Assembly: GCA_046295455.1 (NCBI GenBank)
Contig: JBKBNI010000005.1
Location: forward strand, 1-64,000
Length of the DNA: 64,000 nt
Origin: Thermaurantimonas sp046295455
Lineage (GTDB): Bacteria > Bacteroidota > Bacteroidia > Flavobacteriales > Schleiferiaceae
Direction: 5' to 3'
Shown in pieces: positions 41,945 through 50,753 of the stretch. How positions within the stretch are numbered: position 1 is the stretch's first letter; each line of letters starts with the position of its first letter. Under the pieces are notes generated by a model. That model saw only the letters and a program-made list of their open reading frames with translations. It had not been told where the DNA came from and did not search any database. The translations under genes were made by a program, and so were the position numbers.

Positions 41945-41978
41945 TTTGGGAAAGCAGCGTCGGCCTATTTATATTTGC
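41945..41978 (+). promoter_or_regulatory. Promoter of the sufE cassette
   Basis: TTTG (41945-41948), a 21-bp spacer and TATATTTGC (41970-41978) form a near-consensus Bacteroidota promoter. The sufE ATG is 15 bp downstream, so the 5' leader is very short. Confidence 0.7.
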
Positions 41979-41992
41979 TATAAAAAGAAGGA

Positions 41993-42427
41993 ATGCCATC
42001 CATAGCAGATATTCAAGATGAAATTACCAAGGAGTTTGAAATGTTTGATGACTGGGAACAGCGATATGAATACCTTATCGAACTTGGAAAAGAGCTTCCA
42101 CTGATTGACCCTGAGCACAAAGTGGATGAGAATCTTATCAAAGGTTGCCAGAGCCGAGTATGGCTTCATGCGCATCTGGATCAGCATGGGCGCTTACGCT
42201 ACACAGCTGATAGCGATGCCATTATCACCAAAGGTATCATTTCTCTGCTGATCCGAGTTTTTGACAATCAGCTTCCTCAGGACATTGTAGAGGCGGATAT
42301 CCAGTTTATCGATAAAATTGGCTTAAAGCAGCACCTCTCTCCCACACGTGCCAATGGTCTGCTAGCCATGATCAAACAAATGAAATACTACGCTTTGGCC
42401 CTTGGCCAAATACCGCAAACCCATTAA
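41993..42427 (+). CDS. sufE: SufE family Fe-S cluster sulfur-acceptor protein
   Basis: A 144-residue protein of the SufE fold. It accepts persulfide sulfur from the cysteine desulfurase SufS and enhances its activity. The acceptor cysteine is C52 in LIKGCQSRVWL, and the N-terminal DDWEQRYEYLIELGKELP and the LSPTRANGLLAMI C-terminal helix are standard. It heads a cassette with sufT-like and DUF2480 genes (gaps 14 bp and 13 bp). The sufBCDS genes are elsewhere. Confidence 0.95.
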   Translation: MPSIADIQDEITKEFEMFDDWEQRYEYLIELGKELPLIDPEHKVDENLIKGCQSRVWLHAHLDQHGRLRYTADSDAIITKGIISLLIRVFDNQLPQDIVEADIQFIDKIGLKQHLSPTRANGLLAMIKQMKYYALALGQIPQTH

Positions 42428-42441
42428 AAACTTTTTGACCA

Positions 42442-42765
42442 ATGCTGACCGATAATCAGATGCAGGAGCTCGCCGAACAGGTGGTGGAAGTGCTCCGCGA
42501 TATTTATGACCCTGAAATACCAGTAAACATCTATGATCTCGGACTGATATATGATCTCAAAGTAAGTGATGTAGGCGACGTAGAGATACTGATGACCCTT
42601 ACATCGCCAAATTGTCCGGTAGCCGAAACCTTGCCGGTGGAGGTTAAGGAAAAAGTCCGTGCCCTCGACGTGGTAACCAACGTGGATGTGAAAATCACCT
42701 TCGATCCACCCTGGAATAAGGACATGATGAGCGAAGAAGCACGGTTAGAACTTGGTATATTTTGA
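42442..42765 (+). CDS. sufT: SufT/MIP18-like (DUF59) Fe-S assembly protein
   Basis: A 107-residue DUF59 (MIP18) protein involved in Fe-S cluster assembly or target delivery. Key segments are DPEIPVNIYDLGLIYDL, the TLTSPNCPVAETLPVEV motif with a conserved cysteine, and the C-terminal FDPPWNKDMMSEEARLELG. It is full length and located between sufE and DUF2480, which supports a role in Fe-S maturation. Confidence 0.9.
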   Translation: MLTDNQMQELAEQVVEVLRDIYDPEIPVNIYDLGLIYDLKVSDVGDVEILMTLTSPNCPVAETLPVEVKEKVRALDVVTNVDVKITFDPPWNKDMMSEEARLELGIF

Positions 42766-42778
42766 TCATAGGCAAAGG

Positions 42779-43288
42779 ATGGAACGTATTCAAAACAAAG
42801 TTGAACAAAGCGGTCTTGTAAACATAAGTCTGAAGCAACTGCTCCACACCTCAGATATCAAAGTGATAGATATTGCAGGCTGGCTCTATGAAGGCTTCAT
42901 TCTGAGGGAAGACGATTTCAAAGCCCATATCAAGACGCATCCGTGGGAGGTTCTAGCAGGTCGTTCCGTGGTCATTACCTGCTCGGTGGATGCCATCATC
43001 CCTATGTGGGCCTGGATGCTGATTGCTGCGAAACTGACCGAATACAAGGCTCGTCCTTTTTATTGCGACCCTCCGGATCTGGACCGTACCAGGCTTTTGG
43101 CAGCTATTGCAGACCTCAATCCTGAAGAGTTTCGCGATAAGCGTGTGTTGATAAACGGATGCCAGCATCCTGCAATCACTCCGGCTGTATATATAGCCAT
43201 TACAAAGCGCCTCCAACCAGTTGTCAGATCACTCATGTACGGAGAGGCGTGCTCAAATGTACCGGTGTTTAAGCGCCGAGCCGGATGA
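42779..43288 (+). CDS. DUF2480 family protein
   Basis: A 169-residue protein of the Bacteroidota DUF2480 family. Characteristic segments are GWLYEGFILREDDF, the VVITCSVDAIIPMWAWMLIA stretch, KRVLINGCQH, and the C-terminal SLMYGEACSNVPVFKRR. Conserved cysteines in the CSVDA, NGC and EAC motifs could bind a metal or cluster, an inference encouraged by its place after sufE and sufT. The frame starts at 42752, overlapping sufT; ATG 42779 is preferred. Its biochemical function is not known. Confidence 0.88.
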   Translation: MERIQNKVEQSGLVNISLKQLLHTSDIKVIDIAGWLYEGFILREDDFKAHIKTHPWEVLAGRSVVITCSVDAIIPMWAWMLIAAKLTEYKARPFYCDPPDLDRTRLLAAIADLNPEEFRDKRVLINGCQHPAITPAVYIAITKRLQPVVRSLMYGEACSNVPVFKRRAG

Positions 43289-43547
43289 TCTCAACACGGT
43301 GATCGCCTCTCACGCTGCTTCTTTTGTATTTACTCCCTCCGTGTAGTAGTTTTAGATTCTGACCTTATCCGGGGGTGCTTTTTCAGAATTGAATTTATTA
43401 AATTTCTGCAATGAATCCTTTGGTACAATCGACAAAATCTCATTTTGCAGTGATTGCTATTACAGCTCAGAGATACAAATTCCGGCTAAATCGGGGTGCT
43501 TACATATTTGGATGCCATATACTTTTACCTCGGCAAATGAAAATTGA

Positions 43548-44318
43548 ATGAAAATTTACAGCAAAATTTACGGGCAGGGAAATTCAAACCGGCTCATCAT
43601 TCTACACGGACTTTTCGGCATGGGTGACAATTGGGCTACTTTGGCCCGACAATGGGCAACCCATTCGGACCTGGAAGTACATTTACCTGACATGCCAAAT
43701 CATGGACGGTCTTACAAGACTAACCGCTTCAACTATGAAAGCATGTCAGCAGATATCATTGAATACGTTGAATCGAAAACGCTGGCGCCCACGCACATAC
43801 TCGGACATTCGATGGGGGGGAAAACAGCCATGAAAATTGCAACACTTCGCCCGGAGCTGATCAGTAAACTCATCGTAGTGGATATAGCACCCCGATACTA
43901 TCCGGTACACCACATGCCGATCATCCAGGCATTACAATCCCTTGATCTCTCGACCGAAAACCGAACAGATATCGAAAATCAACTCTCAGAGTGCATCTCT
44001 CAACCCGATATTCGAATGTTTTTGTTAAAAAGCCTTCACAGAACAAGCAAAGGATTTGAATTCCGGTTTAACCTGGAGGTCATTGCTGAGCAGATCGAAG
44101 AAGTCGGAAAGGCACTTCCTTTCGGTGCTGTCTACTATGGACCGACATTGTTTATCAGAGGTAGCCGTAGTGATTACATCCTCGAAAACGATTTCGACCA
44201 CATTAAAACCCACTTTCCGGACGCACGAATCGAAACTGTGGAAAACACCGGACACTGGGTTCACGCTGAACAACCTGAAAAAGTATTTAATTTAGTAGCT
44301 GAATTTTTGTCCGAATGA
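43548..44318 (+). CDS. Alpha/beta hydrolase (YbfF-like)
   Basis: A 256-residue alpha/beta-hydrolase. The oxyanion HGLFGMGDNWATLA segment, the nucleophile elbow GHSMGGKTAM (catalytic Ser) and the C-terminal ENTGHWVHAEQPE with the catalytic histidine are visible, and a candidate acid lies in the FIRGSRSDYI region. Members of this group hydrolyse small esters or acyl-CoAs. The end overlaps the GmhA-like gene by 4 bases, indicating coupling. The substrate is unknown. Confidence 0.88.
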   Translation: MKIYSKIYGQGNSNRLIILHGLFGMGDNWATLARQWATHSDLEVHLPDMPNHGRSYKTNRFNYESMSADIIEYVESKTLAPTHILGHSMGGKTAMKIATLRPELISKLIVVDIAPRYYPVHHMPIIQALQSLDLSTENRTDIENQLSECISQPDIRMFLLKSLHRTSKGFEFRFNLEVIAEQIEEVGKALPFGAVYYGPTLFIRGSRSDYILENDFDHIKTHFPDARIETVENTGHWVHAEQPEKVFNLVAEFLSE

Positions 44319-44923
44319 ATCAAGATATCCAAGACTATTTCAAAAACGCCCGGGAGGCAATCGATCAGATACCGCTTTCGAAAGTATCCGAATTGGCAGA
44401 TGCGATTCTTAAGGTTTACCAGGACGGAGCCACAATCTTTTCAATGGGCAATGGCGGAAGTGGGGCTACTGCCACGCACGTAGCCGGCGATTATGTAAAG
44501 GGAGCATCCTTTGGTCTTGACAAAAGATTTCGCTTTATGTGTCTGAATGATAACATTCCTGCACTTATGGCCATATCCAATGACATAAGCTATGACGCCA
44601 TATTCGAAGAACAACTTAAAAATTTTGCCAAGCAGGGAGACCTGGTCATTGGCTTGTCTGGAAGCGGAAATTCCAAAAATGTAGTAAATGCACTTCAATG
44701 GGCTAAGGATCAAGGCATAATGACTGCAGCCCTTACCGGATATAGGGGAGGTCAATGCGCTGCAATAGCCGACATAAGCATCCACATACCAGTATCGGAC
44801 ATGGAAATAGTAGAAGACCTTCATATGATGGTTTTTCACGCTGTTAAACGCAGGATTACTCATGTGCTGCTCGGTCATAATCCCGGAATGGGGGCGGTAT
44901 ATGACCAACGCATCGGAATGTAA
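44315..44923 (+). CDS. SIS-domain phosphoheptose isomerase-like protein (GmhA-like)
   Basis: A 202-residue protein with a single SIS domain. Features are FSMGNGGSGATATHVAGD, DISYDAIFEEQLKNFAKQGDLVIGLSGSGNSKNVV and the C-terminal EIVEDLHMMVFHAV. The SGSGNS-type phosphate loop and the EDxH motif match GmhA, which isomerises sedoheptulose 7-phosphate for heptose synthesis in LPS. Its start overlaps the hydrolase gene. kdsB in the same window supports an LPS role. A different sugar-phosphate isomerase cannot be excluded. Confidence 0.85.
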   Translation: MNQDIQDYFKNAREAIDQIPLSKVSELADAILKVYQDGATIFSMGNGGSGATATHVAGDYVKGASFGLDKRFRFMCLNDNIPALMAISNDISYDAIFEEQLKNFAKQGDLVIGLSGSGNSKNVVNALQWAKDQGIMTAALTGYRGGQCAAIADISIHIPVSDMEIVEDLHMMVFHAVKRRITHVLLGHNPGMGAVYDQRIGM

Positions 44924-45033
44924 TTCGAACAGCTTTCTACGAATTTTTTAATAATGCGCACTTCAGATTTTTAGATTTTTCTATATTCGGGCACTTTTTT
45001 ATCTTAAAACAATTTTTCGAAAAACTGAAGCAG

Positions 45034-45432
45034 ATGTCCGATACTCAAAAAGTCAAATTCGAATTAGAGTTTCCAGTCAAGTGTTCAAAACCATTGCTAT
45101 TCCAATATTTAAGCACTCCAAACGGACTTTCAGAATGGTTTTGCGATGATGTCAATAGCAAAGGAGACAATTTTACATTCATCTGGGGAGATACCGAGCA
45201 GAGAGCTAAAATGATCGCCAAGAGAGCGGATCAATTCGTTCGTTTTCGTTGGGAAGAAGATGAAGAGGAAGGAAATAAGTACTTTTTTGAATTCAGGTTG
45301 GTAGAAGACGAAATTACCAACGACTTATCACTTTGGGTGACAGATTTTGCTGAAGAAAATGAACTGGAAGAATCTAAAAAACTGTGGAACAGCCAGATCG
45401 GTGATTTACTTCACTTACTCGGGTCGTATTGA
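45034..45432 (+). CDS. START-like domain protein
   Basis: A 132-residue acidic protein of the START/AHSA1-like family seen in Bacteroidota. It contains KFELEFPVKCSKPLLFQYLSTP, GLSEWFCDDV, FIWGDTEQRAKM, and an acidic helix EENELEESKKLWNSQIGDLL at the C-terminus. This fold holds hydrophobic ligands or proteins, but no ligand is known for the group. There is no signal peptide. The stop is 1 bp upstream of the PAP2 gene start, so they are likely cotranscribed. Confidence 0.85.
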   Translation: MSDTQKVKFELEFPVKCSKPLLFQYLSTPNGLSEWFCDDVNSKGDNFTFIWGDTEQRAKMIAKRADQFVRFRWEEDEEEGNKYFFEFRLVEDEITNDLSLWVTDFAEENELEESKKLWNSQIGDLLHLLGSY

Positions 45433-45433
45433 T

Positions 45434-46045
45434 ATGACTAAAGCATACAAGATCCCCAGACCATTCTTCCTGCTCTTTTTGGTTTTTTTTGCCACCACCT
45501 TATTTCTATCAATTTTTTACGACAAAATAGATCTTCACCTTATAATCAATCAGTGGAGACATCCGTGGGCTGATGTCTTTTTTAAGTACTTTACACACCT
45601 CGGTGATGGAGTCTTATTTGTACCCGCAATTATATATTTTTCCGTGCAAAAGGACACAGAAAAAGTGATTCTTTTTATTCTCATTGCGGTTTTAACGTTG
45701 AGTGTCACAGCTTTGGGAAAATCTGTTCTTTTTCCTGATATCAATAGACCGGTATTGGCTATCGGCGCTGACAAATTAAACCTTGTAGAAGGTGTGCGAA
45801 TGCATTCCAAATTTAGTTTTCCATCAGGCCATACCATGGCAGCATTTGCCTATTGGTCTGCGATGGCAGCAGTTGCACATGGCTCATTCGCAGGATTGTT
45901 TGCCCTGATTGCAGTTTTGGTGGGCATCAGCCGTGTGTACTTATCACAGCATTTTGTCCCCGATGTAGCAGCCGGCAGCGTACTTGGGATAATGATTACC
46001 GAGATCTGCTTTCGTTTACATTCACTCTTTCTAACTAAAAAATGA
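45434..46045 (+). CDS. PAP2 family phosphatase
   Basis: A 203-residue membrane protein with about five helices. The three phosphatase motifs are present: KSVLFPDINRP (motif 1), FSFPSGHTMAAF (motif 2) and SRVYLSQHFVPDVAAG (motif 3). Members dephosphorylate lipid phosphates such as undecaprenyl pyrophosphate or phosphatidic acid at the membrane. The ATG at 45434 was chosen over the upstream frame that overlaps the START-like gene. The stop overlaps the GT39 start by 4 bases, suggesting a shared lipid-carrier-related role. Confidence 0.92.
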   Translation: MTKAYKIPRPFFLLFLVFFATTLFLSIFYDKIDLHLIINQWRHPWADVFFKYFTHLGDGVLFVPAIIYFSVQKDTEKVILFILIAVLTLSVTALGKSVLFPDINRPVLAIGADKLNLVEGVRMHSKFSFPSGHTMAAFAYWSAMAAVAHGSFAGLFALIAVLVGISRVYLSQHFVPDVAAGSVLGIMITEICFRLHSLFLTKK

Positions 46046-47688
46046 AATTTTTCGCTACTGCTGTGCTGGTAATTCTGATATCATCCGCATTGTATTTTCC
46101 TTTTATTGGAAATGTTCATTTGTTTGATTGGGATGAAATAAATTTTGCAGAAATAGCTCGCGAAATGCTTGAGTCAGGTGTATATCTGAATGCACAGATC
46201 GACTATCAGACATTCACCGAAAAACCACCTCTTTTTATGTGGTTACAGGCATGTAGCATGCACATATTTGGTATCAATGAGTTTGCTGCACGCTTTCCGA
46301 ATGCATTCCTTGGAGTTGTCGTGTCTATTTTTTTTCTGTGGTGGGGTAAGAAGCATTATTCCATCCAATTTGGTCTCATCTGGGTCATAGTATGGTGGTC
46401 GACTTTTTTACCTCATCTGTATTTCAAAAGCGGGATCATTGATCCATGGTTCAATTTTTTTATTTTCATTTCCCTTCTTTCGATTATTTCCCATTATCAC
46501 CAATACAAAAAAGGCGAAAATACCTATCGCAGTCTATTATTAGCCGGTGTATTTACCGGATTCGCTATACTTACAAAAGGACCGGTCTCACTTCTGATTA
46601 TATCCCTGGTAGTATTTGTATATTGGATAATCGAAAAATTCAAGTGGTATTTACCCTTTTGGCACTTTCTTATCTATTTGTTCACAAGTCTTTTCACATT
46701 TGGAATTTGGTTAGTGATTGACTACATGCTTCACGGACCCGGTTTTATCATCGAATTTACAATTCGCCAATGGGAGCTACTTACTACTCCTGATGCGGGT
46801 CACAGAGGTTTTTTTGGATATCACATTGTAGTATTATTACTTGGTTGCTTACCTGCATCCGCATTTTTTGTAGGCGAACTTTTAGAAAGGTCTAAAAGGA
46901 CGAGAGTGAATCGATATATTTCTGATTATAAACGTTGGATGACGATCCTTTTCTTTGTTGTATTGGTATTGTTTTCATTGGTAAAAACCAAGATCGTTCA
47001 CTACAGTAGTCTGGCATATTATCCTTTGACATTTATTGCAGCTTTGTACACATATAGCGTCACGAAAAACAAATTCAAAATCTCGAAAACATCTAGAATT
47101 ATATATTATTTTCAGATTTTTTTAATGCTTGTAATATCTATTACACTTGTGGTGTTTTTTAATATTAAGGACGAGGTCCAAAAATTGATTGAAGACCAAT
47201 TTGCCAAAGAAAATCTTATGGCAGATACAGTCCAGTGGATTTGGTTGGATTTTTGGCCTGTAGTTTTAGCAGTTTTGCTCTTAATTTTTGCAAGAAGATT
47301 TTTTAATTCTTCAGAATTAAAGTATTTTTACAGTTTTGCTTTTCTCCATATTTTATGGATTCAAATCACTTTATATGCACATATCGGTAATATAGAACGC
47401 ATATCCCAAAGATCAAATATCGAATTTTTTAAATCGCTAAAAGATGAAGACGCATATATTACAACTTTTAATTATAAAAGCTATGCCCATTTATTTTATG
47501 CCGAAAGTAAAAATCAGGAAAATCCAAAGAGACATGACCCTACCTGGTTACAGACAGGCAAGATAGATAAACCTGTATATTTTTCTGTGAGAAAATATCA
47601 TGTCAAAGAGTTCGAAAACAGGGTGACGGATGCTGAATTTATGTACTCAAAAAATGGATTTTATTTCTATATCAGAAGACCAGACTGA
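46042..47688 (+). CDS. GT39-type glycosyltransferase (ArnT-like)
   Basis: A 548-residue polytopic membrane protein with about eleven helices. The N-terminal LFDWDEINFAEIAREML contains the acidic DWDE motif of the first periplasmic loop, and TFTEKPPLFMWLQA follows; both are typical of GT39/ArnT family polyprenyl-phosphate-sugar transferases. The C-terminal part (about 420-548) is a soluble periplasmic domain. It transfers a sugar from an undecaprenyl-phosphate donor to lipid A, protein or glycan. It is coupled to the PAP2 gene. The acceptor is unknown. Confidence 0.88.
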   Translation: MKFFATAVLVILISSALYFPFIGNVHLFDWDEINFAEIAREMLESGVYLNAQIDYQTFTEKPPLFMWLQACSMHIFGINEFAARFPNAFLGVVVSIFFLWWGKKHYSIQFGLIWVIVWWSTFLPHLYFKSGIIDPWFNFFIFISLLSIISHYHQYKKGENTYRSLLLAGVFTGFAILTKGPVSLLIISLVVFVYWIIEKFKWYLPFWHFLIYLFTSLFTFGIWLVIDYMLHGPGFIIEFTIRQWELLTTPDAGHRGFFGYHIVVLLLGCLPASAFFVGELLERSKRTRVNRYISDYKRWMTILFFVVLVLFSLVKTKIVHYSSLAYYPLTFIAALYTYSVTKNKFKISKTSRIIYYFQIFLMLVISITLVVFFNIKDEVQKLIEDQFAKENLMADTVQWIWLDFWPVVLAVLLLIFARRFFNSSELKYFYSFAFLHILWIQITLYAHIGNIERISQRSNIEFFKSLKDEDAYITTFNYKSYAHLFYAESKNQENPKRHDPTWLQTGKIDKPVYFSVRKYHVKEFENRVTDAEFMYSKNGFYFYIRRPD

Positions 47689-47878
47689 CTTTCTCAGAAT
47701 TTTTATGTCTTTTGACCGGAGAGATATTACCTTTTTCTCAAAAAAAAATTCGATTCGAATGCAAAGAATTTTCATCCTTAATTTTTTGTGATGAGAGATC
47801 TGTACTTATTTAGAATTTTCACAATTTATCACAGTATAGATCCCGTGAGAATTACGGGGTTATAACAAATGATATAGT

Positions 47879-49636
47879 CTACGAAAAATTCTGAATCTCA
47901 TGCCATTTTTTGTACATACTGTTATTTTTTATCAATAGTTCTTCATGACTGCCTATTTCTGCTATTTTGCCATGGTCAAGCACTACGATTTTATCTACTT
48001 TTTTTATGGTAGAGAGTCTGTGGGCAATGATGATTGATGTTCGGCCTTTCATCACTTTTTCAAGAGCTAATTGAATGTAGTATTCTGACTCAGAATCAAG
48101 TGATGAGGTAGCTTCATCCAGAATTAATATAGATGGATTTTTAATTATCGCCCGTGCGATGGCTATTCGCTGTCTTTGACCACCTGAGAGTTGTACTCCT
48201 CTTTCGCCCACGATGGTATCGAGTTTTTCGGGAAATTTTTCGATAAAATTCCACGCAAAAGCCGATTTGGCGGCTTCGATTATCTCTTGTTCAGTGGCTG
48301 TGGGCTTCCCGTACGCGATGTTGTCTCTGATAGTACCTCCGAAGAGCAAAACTTCCTGGGGCACTACGGCGATGTGTTTTCTTACTTGCTGAGGACTCAG
48401 ATGCCGGTAACTGATACCGTCCAGAAATATATCTCCTTCATAATTTTCATACAGCTTGCACAACAGTGCGATGAGGGTACTCTTGCCTCCACCACTGCTT
48501 CCTACCAAAGCAACTTTTTCACCGGTAAAGATTTCAAGTCGGATGGATTTGAGCACTTCGATGTCTTTTCGAGTTGGATAGCTGAAAGACAGGTCTTTGA
48601 TGATTATGTGCCCTTTTACTACAGAAGGAAGTAGGTGAATGCCTGATGTACCGGATTCTTCCTTTTTGTACTCAAAGATGTTGAGCAGCTCCTCGGTTGC
48701 CCCGATGGCCTTCTGAATTCTTGTGTAGATATCGGCCATGCCACCTATACTGCCTCCGATAAATCCCGAATAAATGACAAAAGAAAACAACTGCCCTGTT
48801 GCCAGTTCTCCGGAGGCTATCAGGGTTGTTCCTTTCCAAAGGACAGCCACCATTGCGCCAAAGAGGCCGAGAATAATAAACGATGCGAATGCACCTCTCC
48901 AGATACCGGTTTTGATGGCTGTGGCACAGGCTTTATCTATTTCATTTCCATACCTTTTTTCTTCAAACCATTCATTGACAAAAATTTTTACGTTGTAAAT
49001 CCCCTGGAGAGTTTCTTCGAGAATCGTTTGACCCCCGGCAATTTCGTCTTGGACTTTTTTTGAAAGTGAGCGGATATAACGTCCAAAATACATGGTGATG
49101 AGTACGATGGGAGGCAAAATAGCAAGCATAAAAAGGGTCAATTTCCATGATGTGTATGCCAAAAGGGCTACACCTCCCACAATGATGAGTAGCTGCCGAA
49201 GAAATTCGGCCAATGTCGTTGTCATAGTTTCCTGGAGCACAACAATATCGTTTGATAGTCGGCTGCTTAACTCTCCAACACGTCTTTCGTTGTAAAAGGA
49301 TATGGGAAGGTAAATAAGGTGTTCAAAGGCGGCTTTGCGAAGGGAGGCCAGCGAATATTCTGTAACCTGAACGAATAAGATAATTCTGAAAAATGAAAAC
49401 AGAGATTGAAATAGCAGTACAAGTACCAAAAACAGCCCTGTTTGGTTAATGGCTGTCTTAAAATCTTCTAATTGAGAGGCATCCACCAGGTCGCCCAGGA
49501 GTTTGGGAAAAATCAGGTTAGCGAGACTCGACAAAATCAGAAACAGCAGTCCCAATGCAAATTTCCACCGGTAGGGTCGGATGTAGGTATAGAGTTGAAA
49601 TATTTTTTTAAGAGAAGTAAATTTTGATGTTGTCAT
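47879..49636 (-). CDS. ABC exporter (MsbA-type, fused membrane and ATPase)
   Basis: A 585-residue half-transporter. A six-helix membrane domain (residues 1-330) contains RLSNDIVVLQETMTTTL and EETLQGIYNVKIFVNE. It is followed by a nucleotide-binding domain with Walker A GSSGGGKSTLI, the Q-loop VPQEVLLFGGTIRDN, signature LSGGQRQR, Walker B ILILDEATSSLD and H-loop AHRLSTI. Family members export lipids such as lipid A core or drugs. The gene is monocistronic, preceded by the terminator of mdh and converging with GT39 across 190 bp. Confidence 0.93.
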   Translation of the reverse strand: MTTSKFTSLKKIFQLYTYIRPYRWKFALGLLFLILSSLANLIFPKLLGDLVDASQLEDFKTAINQTGLFLVLVLLFQSLFSFFRIILFVQVTEYSLASLRKAAFEHLIYLPISFYNERRVGELSSRLSNDIVVLQETMTTTLAEFLRQLLIIVGGVALLAYTSWKLTLFMLAILPPIVLITMYFGRYIRSLSKKVQDEIAGGQTILEETLQGIYNVKIFVNEWFEEKRYGNEIDKACATAIKTGIWRGAFASFIILGLFGAMVAVLWKGTTLIASGELATGQLFSFVIYSGFIGGSIGGMADIYTRIQKAIGATEELLNIFEYKKEESGTSGIHLLPSVVKGHIIIKDLSFSYPTRKDIEVLKSIRLEIFTGEKVALVGSSGGGKSTLIALLCKLYENYEGDIFLDGISYRHLSPQQVRKHIAVVPQEVLLFGGTIRDNIAYGKPTATEQEIIEAAKSAFAWNFIEKFPEKLDTIVGERGVQLSGGQRQRIAIARAIIKNPSILILDEATSSLDSESEYYIQLALEKVMKGRTSIIIAHRLSTIKKVDKIVVLDHGKIAEIGSHEELLIKNNSMYKKWHEIQNFS

Positions 49637-49670
49637 TGGCTCAATTCATTCAAAGAATTCATTACTCATA

Positions 49671-49703
49671 AAAAAAAGCTGCCAACGATGATGGGCAGCT
49701 TTT
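49671..49703 (-). terminator. Rho-independent terminator of mdh
   Basis: On the minus strand, AAAAGCTGCC and GGCAGCTTTT form a 10-bp stem with an 11-nt loop region, followed by a run of T residues (A-run 49671-49677 on +). It lies 22 bp after the mdh stop. The stem sequence is nearly the same as that of the terminator at 31241. Confidence 0.88.
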
Positions 49704-49725
49704 CGGTAATCAGGAGGATGTAGAC

Positions 49726-50658
49726 TTATGAATGCATATTGTCGAGTACATCCATCATTTCTTTCACGGATTTTGCGCTTGTATAGAGAAGCTCTTTTTC
49801 CTCTTCATTGAGATTGAGCTCGATGATTTTTTCGATACCATTTTTACCAAGCACCACCGGTACGCCTACGTAGATATCTTTCAGGCCGTATTCCCCTTGA
49901 AGCCAGGAGCACACGGGAAAAACTCTTTTTTGATTTCTCACCACGGCTTCCACCATTTGAGCAGCGGCAGCACCAGGAGCATACCATGCTGATGTGCCCA
50001 GAAGTTTTACGATTTCGCCACCTCCGAATTTTGTTCTTTCGATGATTGCGGTGAGTTTTTCATCGTCGATGAGCTCAGTCACCGGAATTCCACCGACAGT
50101 CGTGTATCGGGGGAGGGGTACCATCGTATCGCCATGACCACCCATCAGTACCGCTTGAATGTCTTTTGGAGACACATTGAGCTCAGTAGCCAGAAATGCC
50201 TTGTAGCGGGCAGTATCCAGTATTCCAGCCATTCCAAACACTTTTTTGCTGTCTAATCCGGCTGTTTTGTAAGCGCAGTAGGTCATAACGTCCAGAGGGT
50301 TAGACACTACGATAATGATGGTATCGGGAGAATTTTTAATAATGTTTTCAGTTACTGATTTGACGATGCCTGCATTGGTAGCGATGAGATCATCCCGGCT
50401 CATACCTGGTTTTCTTGGCAATCCTGAAGTAATCACCACCACATCACTGCCTTTGGTGGCTGAGTAATCATTGGTCACACCCGTAATTCGGCTGTCGTAC
50501 ATGTTGATGGGGGCGGTTTGCCACATATCGAGTGCCTTACCCTCAGCAAAACCTTCTTTGATGTCCAGGAGAATAATCTCTTCAGCCAGCTCTTTTTCGG
50601 CACACACGTTGGCACATGTCGCACCTACATTGCCAGCGCCTATTACAGTAATTTTCAT
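49726..50658 (-). CDS. mdh: Malate dehydrogenase
   Basis: A 310-residue NAD-dependent enzyme of the LDH-like malate dehydrogenase group, interconverting malate and oxaloacetate in the TCA cycle. It has GAGNVGATCANVCAEK at the N-terminus, the substrate-loop arginines in GLPRKPGMSRDDL, VSNPLDVMTY, and the catalytic histidine in MGGHGDTMVPLPR. The length is normal. A TACATTTG element on the minus strand (50687-50694 on +) is a possible -7 box 29 bp upstream. Confidence 0.95.
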   Translation of the reverse strand: MKITVIGAGNVGATCANVCAEKELAEEIILLDIKEGFAEGKALDMWQTAPINMYDSRITGVTNDYSATKGSDVVVITSGLPRKPGMSRDDLIATNAGIVKSVTENIIKNSPDTIIIVVSNPLDVMTYCAYKTAGLDSKKVFGMAGILDTARYKAFLATELNVSPKDIQAVLMGGHGDTMVPLPRYTTVGGIPVTELIDDEKLTAIIERTKFGGGEIVKLLGTSAWYAPGAAAAQMVEAVVRNQKRVFPVCSWLQGEYGLKDIYVGVPVVLGKNGIEKIIELNLNEEEKELLYTSAKSVKEMMDVLDNMHS

Positions 50659-50753
50659 TGGATGTATGGTATTTTTATTTCGTGCTCAAATGTAAATGAG
50701 GGATTAGTTTGAGGAACTGATTTTTAGAACATTTAACAGATTGTAAAATCCGA

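Noticed and set aside
47842..47858. Small hairpin CCCGT/ACGGG between GT39 and the ABC exporter
   Set aside because: Only a 5-bp stem without a T-run on either strand; not enough to call a terminator.
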